64,000 nt of DNA, taken from positions 124,001-188,000 of the forward strand of contig NZ_MVIH01000003.1 of assembly GCF_002086695.1 (NCBI RefSeq). Direction: 5' to 3'. Below the pieces are notes generated by a model. The model was given only the letters and a program-made list of their open reading frames with translations, searched no databases and was not told the origin of the DNA. The translations under genes were made by a program, and so were the position numbers. This DNA comes from Mycolicibacterium rhodesiae. Its GTDB lineage: Bacteria; Actinomycetota; Actinomycetes; Mycobacteriales; Mycobacteriaceae. Of this stretch, positions 60,053-64,000 are shown piece by piece (positions within the stretch are counted from its first letter, which is position 1; each line of letters starts with the position of its first letter).

Positions 60053-61026
60053 AGCAGCACCAGTCCGACCGCCGTCGCCAGCACCGTCGCCACCACCAGG
60101 GTCACCGGGGCGAAGCGCAACGCGAAACTCCGGCCGAACAAACCCGCCTGCATGGCAACGAGTTTGATGTCGACAGCCGGGCCGACCACCAGGAACACCA
60201 GCCGAGGCACCAGCGGCACCATGGTGAGGCTGGCCGCGACGAAGGCGTCGGCCTCCGAGCACAGCGCCAGGACGAACGCCAGCAGCGCCATCGTGATCAC
60301 GCCGATCACCAGGTGGCCGGCCACATGCTCGAACATCCACGGCGGCACCACGACGCGCAGCGTGGCGGCGGCCGCGGCCCCGATCACCAGGTAGGAGCCC
60401 GCCTGCAGGAAGTCATGCCGGGCGGCCTCGGTGAACGCGACCCAGCGGGACTGATCCGCGTCGTCGGAGCGGGGCAGCCTGCGGGTGACCCAGCCCGGCC
60501 GGCCCCAACGCGACCACAACATTCCCATCACCACCGCGGTAGCCAACGATGCGGCGCAGCGGGCCGCCACCATCTCGGGTTGACCCGGGAACGCCACCGC
60601 GGTGGCGACCAGCACCACCGGATTGATCGCCGGCGCGCTGAGCATGAACGTCAGCGCCGCCGCACCGGTCGCTCCGTCGCCGAACAGACGCCGGGCCACC
60701 GGGACAGACCCGCACTCGCACCCCGGCAGCGCCGCACCGGCCACGCCCGCGGCCAGCACCGCCACGGGCGCGCGGCGCGGTAACCACCGAGCCAGCCGCT
60801 GCGGGGACACGAACGCGGCGATCAGTCCGCTGATCACCACGCCGAGCACCAGAAACGGCACAGCCTGCAGAAACACCCCGGCGAACACGGTTCCCGCAGT
60901 GGACAGCCGCGGATCACCCGCGACCCCGTCGCGCATCCAGGTTCCCGCCAGCGCACACACCACCAATGCGGCCACCAGCACCTCGGTGGAGGTCACCAGG
61001 CGGCGGCGCGGGGACGTGACGGTCAT
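60049..61026 (-). CDS. UPF0718/DUF318 family permease
   Basis: Polytopic membrane protein of 325 residues, about 8-9 helices. Landmarks: VFLQAVPFLVLGVVISGLIA, GAALPGCECGSVPVARRLFG (the conserved PxCxCG Cys pair), LTFMLSAPAINPVVLVATAV and LCSEADAFVAASLTMVPL. These are the signature motifs of DUF318 permeases, of unknown substrate, paired with TIGR03943 proteins. Start is ATG at 61026; upstream in-frame sequence is antisense to lpqL. Divergent from lpqL with a 55-bp spacer. Confidence 0.85.
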   Translation of the reverse strand: MTVTSPRRRLVTSTEVLVAALVVCALAGTWMRDGVAGDPRLSTAGTVFAGVFLQAVPFLVLGVVISGLIAAFVSPQRLARWLPRRAPVAVLAAGVAGAALPGCECGSVPVARRLFGDGATGAAALTFMLSAPAINPVVLVATAVAFPGQPEMVAARCAASLATAVVMGMLWSRWGRPGWVTRRLPRSDDADQSRWVAFTEAARHDFLQAGSYLVIGAAAAATLRVVVPPWMFEHVAGHLVIGVITMALLAFVLALCSEADAFVAASLTMVPLVPRLVFLVVGPAVDIKLVAMQAGLFGRSFALRFAPVTLVVATVLATAVGLVLL

Positions 61027-61081
61027 CGGGCATATGGTGCCACCCGAACCTGCGCACTCGCCGATACGTACCCTGGGCGCG

Positions 61082-62572
61082 ATGAAGTACAGACACGCGG
61101 CCGTCGCGCTGGCCGTCGCCGTCACCGCCGTGGCCGGATGCAACCGGCCTGCCGACTCCGGGCAACCACCCGCGCCGGCCAAGGCCGCCGCGCAGTTCGC
61201 CGATGAGCTCCGTCAGCGGGTCACCACCGACGCCATGATGGCGCACCTGCAAAAGCTTCAGGACATCGCCAACGCCAACAAGGGGACCAGGGCGGTGGGT
61301 ACCCCCGGCTTCGATGCCAGCGTCGACTATGTGGCCGGCGTGCTGCGCTCGAAGGGGTTCGATGTCCAGACCCCCGAGTTCCAGGCCAAGGTGTTCAAAG
61401 CGGGTAAGCCGGAGCTGCGGGTGGGCGGCGACACGGTCACCGCGCAGGCCGCGGAGTTCAGCCTTTCCACCCCGCCGCAGGGCGTCACCGGGCCGTTGGT
61501 GGCCGCCCCGGCGGACGACACTCCGGGCTGCGCGCCGGCCGACTACAACGGTCTTGCCGTCCAGGGCGCCGTGGTACTCGTCGACCGGGGTAGTTGCCCG
61601 TTCTCCGACAAGCAGGCCATCGCGGCCAAGCTCGGTGCGGTCGCGATGGTGGTCGCCGACAACGTCGACGAGCCGGTGATGGGCGCCACCCTCGGAGAGA
61701 CCACCGACGTCAAGATCCCGGTGGTCGGGGTGAGCAAGGCCGACGGCGCGCGGCTACGCGCCAATCCCGGGCCGACGATGCTCAAGCTCGAGGCCAGCAC
61801 GCAACTGGTCAACGCGCGCAACGTCATCGCGCAGACCAAGACCGGATCCACCACTGACGTGATTATGACCGGCGCCCACCTGGACAGCGTTCCCGAGGGC
61901 CCTGGCATCAACGACAACGGCTCCGGGGTGGCCGCTGTGCTGGAGACCGCGGTGCAGCTCGGCGCCAATCCCGATGTGAAAAACGCTGTGCGGTTCGCGT
62001 TCTGGGGTGCCGAGGAGCTCGGGACCATCGGATCCAACAAGTACATCGAGTCGCTGAATGTTGACCAGCTCAAGGACATTGCGCTGTATTTGAACTACGA
62101 CATGATCGGCTCACCCAATCCCGGCTACTTCACCTACGACGGTGACCAGTCCACCGCCCCGGGGCGCGGGGAGCGCGCTCCGCGGGTGCCGGAAGGCTCG
62201 GCGGGTATCGAGCGGACGTTGGTCGCCTACCTGAAGTCGGCCGGAAAGACCGCCCAGGACACGTCTTTCGACGGCCGCTCGGACTACGACGCGTTCACCA
62301 AGGCAGGAATTCCCTCGGGCGGGCTGTTCTCGGGTGCCGAGGAGAACAAGACCGCCGATCAGCAGAAGCTGTGGGGCGGTACCGCCGACGCGCCGTTCGA
62401 TCCGAACTATCACAAGGCGACCGACACCATCGATCACGTCGACAAGACCGCGCTGGGCATCCTCGGCGGCGGAGTTGCGTTCTCCGTCGGTCTCTACGCC
62501 CAGGACATCGAGGGCCGCAACGGCATTCCGATTCGCGAGGACCGCACCAGGCACGCGGGCGCGCTGTCGTAA
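61082..62572 (+). CDS. lpqL: Secreted M28 family aminopeptidase lipoprotein
   Basis: Zn-dependent aminopeptidase of 496 residues, anchored as a lipoprotein (RHAAVALAVAVTAVAGC with lipobox VAGC). It has a PA-domain insert around GAVVLVDRGSCPFSDKQAI. The M28 zinc site is complete: IMTGAHLDSVPEGPGINDNGSG (His, Asp), FWGAEELGT (Glu), LNYDMIGSPNPG (Asp), and PNYHKATDTIDHVD (His). Start is ATG at 61082. Matches LpqL (Rv0418) after thiG by synteny. Likely peptide processing in the cell envelope. Confidence 0.93.
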   Translation: MKYRHAAVALAVAVTAVAGCNRPADSGQPPAPAKAAAQFADELRQRVTTDAMMAHLQKLQDIANANKGTRAVGTPGFDASVDYVAGVLRSKGFDVQTPEFQAKVFKAGKPELRVGGDTVTAQAAEFSLSTPPQGVTGPLVAAPADDTPGCAPADYNGLAVQGAVVLVDRGSCPFSDKQAIAAKLGAVAMVVADNVDEPVMGATLGETTDVKIPVVGVSKADGARLRANPGPTMLKLEASTQLVNARNVIAQTKTGSTTDVIMTGAHLDSVPEGPGINDNGSGVAAVLETAVQLGANPDVKNAVRFAFWGAEELGTIGSNKYIESLNVDQLKDIALYLNYDMIGSPNPGYFTYDGDQSTAPGRGERAPRVPEGSAGIERTLVAYLKSAGKTAQDTSFDGRSDYDAFTKAGIPSGGLFSGAEENKTADQQKLWGGTADAPFDPNYHKATDTIDHVDKTALGILGGGVAFSVGLYAQDIEGRNGIPIREDRTRHAGALS

Positions 62573-62577
62573 TGCAT

Positions 62578-62633
62578 TGACATCGCACTCAGATCGCTTT
62601 TTCGGCGGAGATATGGATCTGAGTGCGACCTCA
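62578..62633. terminator. Bidirectional inverted repeat between lpqL and the nucleobase permease
   Basis: Arms TCGCACTCAGATC (62583-62595) and GATCTGAGTGCGA (62616-62628) are perfect complements over 13 bp; extending outwards to 62578 and 62633 adds three more pairs with two mismatches. The 20-base loop contains TTTTTC. It separates convergent genes, and the right arm reaches the permease stop codon. Classic T-tract after the stem is absent, so it may be a weak terminator for both directions, or a mobile/protein-binding repeat. Confidence 0.55.
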
Positions 62634-63890
62634 GTGCCGTGAGCGCAGCACCCCCAACGCCCGCATGCCGTGGTAGATGACGAGTGCGGCGATCGATCCG
62701 AGTGCAATGCCGGTGAACGTGAGATTGCCGATCTTCCAAGTGAAGTCGGCAATGCCGACGATCAGCGCGATCGCGGCGGTCATCTGGTTGACCGGCAGGC
62801 TGAAGTCCACCCGATTGGTCAGCCAGATCCGCACACCCAGCACGCCGACCAAGCCGTAGAGCACGACGGTCGCACCGCCGAGCACGCCGGGCGGGATCGC
62901 CGAGATCGTCGCTCCGACCTTGGGGCACAACGCCAACAGGATCGCGGTCACACCGGCCACCCAATACGCGGCCGTGGAGTACACCCGGGTGGCGGCCATC
63001 ACGCCGATGTTCTCGGCATAGGTGGTGGTGGCCGAGCCGCCGCCGAAACCGGCCAGCACGGTCGCGACCCCATCGGCCGCCAGCGCGCGGCCGGTCAGCG
63101 GGTCGGTGTCGACCCCGGTCATCTGGCCCACCGATTTCACGTGCCCGATGTTCTCGGCGATCAGCGCGATCACCGCGGGCAGGAACATCGGCAGGACCGA
63201 GAGGTTCAGCGTCGGCGTCTGGAACTCCGGCAGTCCGATCCACCCGGCCGCCGCGATGCCCGCGGTGTCCACTTGGCCGACCGCCAGCGCCAACAGATAA
63301 CCGGCGACCACGGCCAGGAAGATCGCCAGCCGTCCGATGATGCCGCGGAAGAACGCCAGCGCCGCCACCAGCAGCACCAGCGTGACGATGCCGACCAGCG
63401 GGCCCTTCTCGAAGTTCGTCTTGGCGGCCGGTGCCAGATTGAATCCGATCAGCGCGACGATGGCGCCGGTGACGACCGGCGGCAGCGCGATGTCGATCCA
63501 GCGGGTGCCGGCCAGGTGCACGGCGAGGCCGATGACGATCAACAGCACCCCGACCGCGATCAACCCGCCCAGCGCGCTGCCTGCGCCGTGCGAGGCCACC
63601 GCGGCGGTCACCGGCGCGATCACCGAGAAGCTGGAGCCGAGATAGCTGGGCAACCGGTTGCCGGTGATCAGCAGGAACAGCAGCGTCCCGATACCGGAGA
63701 ACAGCAGCGTCGTGGCCGGCGGGAATCCGGTGAGCACCGGCACCAGGAACGTGGCACCGAACATGGCGACCACGTGCTGGGCACCGATACCGAGTGTGCG
63801 GGGCCAGCTCAACCGCTCGTGCGGGGCGACGACAAAGTTCTGGTCAGCCCGGCTTTCCACCGGTGTCCAGGTCATGGGAATCACGGTCAT
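62631..63890 (-). CDS. NCS2 family uracil/xanthine permease
   Basis: Nucleobase:cation symporter of 419 residues with about 12-14 helices. Family landmarks: GIGAQHVVAMFGATFLVPVL at the N-terminus with the conserved QH, PSYLGSSFSVIAPV, and EN(I/V)G motifs in VIALIAENIGHVKSVGQMTG (the substrate/proton Glu) and GGSATTTYAENIGVMAATRV. UraA-like by these; uracil versus xanthine is not decided. Start is ATG at 63890, a few codons before another ATG (63875), overlapping the next upstream gene's 3' end. Confidence 0.88.
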   Translation of the reverse strand: MTVIPMTWTPVESRADQNFVVAPHERLSWPRTLGIGAQHVVAMFGATFLVPVLTGFPPATTLLFSGIGTLLFLLITGNRLPSYLGSSFSVIAPVTAAVASHGAGSALGGLIAVGVLLIVIGLAVHLAGTRWIDIALPPVVTGAIVALIGFNLAPAAKTNFEKGPLVGIVTLVLLVAALAFFRGIIGRLAIFLAVVAGYLLALAVGQVDTAGIAAAGWIGLPEFQTPTLNLSVLPMFLPAVIALIAENIGHVKSVGQMTGVDTDPLTGRALAADGVATVLAGFGGGSATTTYAENIGVMAATRVYSTAAYWVAGVTAILLALCPKVGATISAIPPGVLGGATVVLYGLVGVLGVRIWLTNRVDFSLPVNQMTAAIALIVGIADFTWKIGNLTFTGIALGSIAALVIYHGMRALGVLRSRH

Positions 63891-64000
63891 ACCGTAACCG
63901 CCGCACCGCGTAGATCACGGCGCCAAGGATGAGCACCCCGGCGCCGGACAGCACCGCCGGAAGTGGCAGTGCGACCGACAGCACCACGCAGCCGGCCAGC
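63844..64000 (-). CDS. C-terminal end of a membrane protein, rest beyond window
   Basis: An open frame entering from the right edge ends with TGA at 63844-63846. About 51 residues are readable: a hydrophobic helix (AVLSGAGVLILGAVIYAV) followed by charged RRLRYDRDSHD. This fits the last helix and tail of a permease, for example of the APC type, but the family cannot be decided. It overlaps the start of the NCS2 permease by 47 bp, which is long; a later start of that gene (63875) would reduce it to 32 bp. Confidence 0.45.
   Translation of the reverse strand, partial: LAGCVVLSVALPLPAVLSGAGVLILGAVIYAVRRLRYDRDSHDLDTGGKPG

Noticed and set aside
62670..63932. 420-codon forward frame over the NCS2 permease
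   Set aside because: Antisense shadow, Gln/Arg/His-rich; the permease strand has complete family motifs.

Overview
The window is high-GC actinobacterial chromosome, almost certainly from a fast-growing Mycobacterium (Mycolicibacterium). The evidence is an F420-dependent glucose-6-phosphate dehydrogenase (fgd1), PknG with GlnH and a GlnX-like partner, an MMPL transporter, and gene order that follows M. tuberculosis from memory: purT, rhodanese, metZ (Rv0389-Rv0391); MBL hydrolase and fgd1 (Rv0406c-Rv0407); pta, ackA, pknG, glnH, glnX, mutT3, thiE, thiO, thiS, thiG, lpqL (Rv0408-Rv0418). No rRNA, tRNA, transposase, phage gene or CRISPR array was seen.

Layout. 0-2 kb: truncated MMPL transporter divergent from a MarR regulator. 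2-4.9 kb: exported phosphodiesterase and an AAA ATPase. 4.9-8.6 kb: purT - small membrane protein - rhodanese - metZ - hypothetical. 8.6-10.5 kb: a TetR gene divergent from a three-gene DUF operon, with three copies of a TAGC-N3-GCTA palindrome between them. 10.5-13.7 kb: SDR, GNAT, MBL hydrolase, fgd1.

13.7-41.9 kb is the most distinctive part: about 28 kb of exopolysaccharide genes inserted between fgd1 and pta, which are neighbours in M. tuberculosis. The block carries sugar-nucleotide enzymes (AlgD-like GDP-mannose 6-dehydrogenase, Gfo/Idh oxidoreductase, two NAD-dependent epimerases), an AsnB-type amidotransferase, four GT2/GT4 glycosyltransferases, a DUF6492 protein, a GT-C-like membrane protein, a Wzx flippase, a Wzy/ligase, a Wzc-like copolymerase, two BcsB-like anchored proteins, a membrane-tethered GH6 glucanase, an aldo/keto reductase fused to a GMC-type oxidoreductase, and a degenerate exosortase-like protein. 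By inference it makes, exports and trims an acidic, possibly amidated, surface polysaccharide by Wzx/Wzy and/or BcsB/synthase logic.

42-50.5 kb: pta-ackA, then an accessory stretch (membrane-anchored esterase, secreted lipase-like lipoprotein, DUF899, ArsR + SRPBCC, CtaG). 50.5-55.1 kb: pknG-glnH-glnX, an amino-acid-sensing module with overlapping start and stop codons. 55.2-58.6 kb: mutT3, thiE and a TPP riboswitch driving thiO-thiS-thiG. 58.6-64 kb: SGNH hydrolase, a two-gene TIGR03943/UPF0718 permease pair, lpqL aminopeptidase, an NCS2 nucleobase permease and the 3' end of one more membrane protein. Gene calls rest on reading motifs; no similarity search was run.
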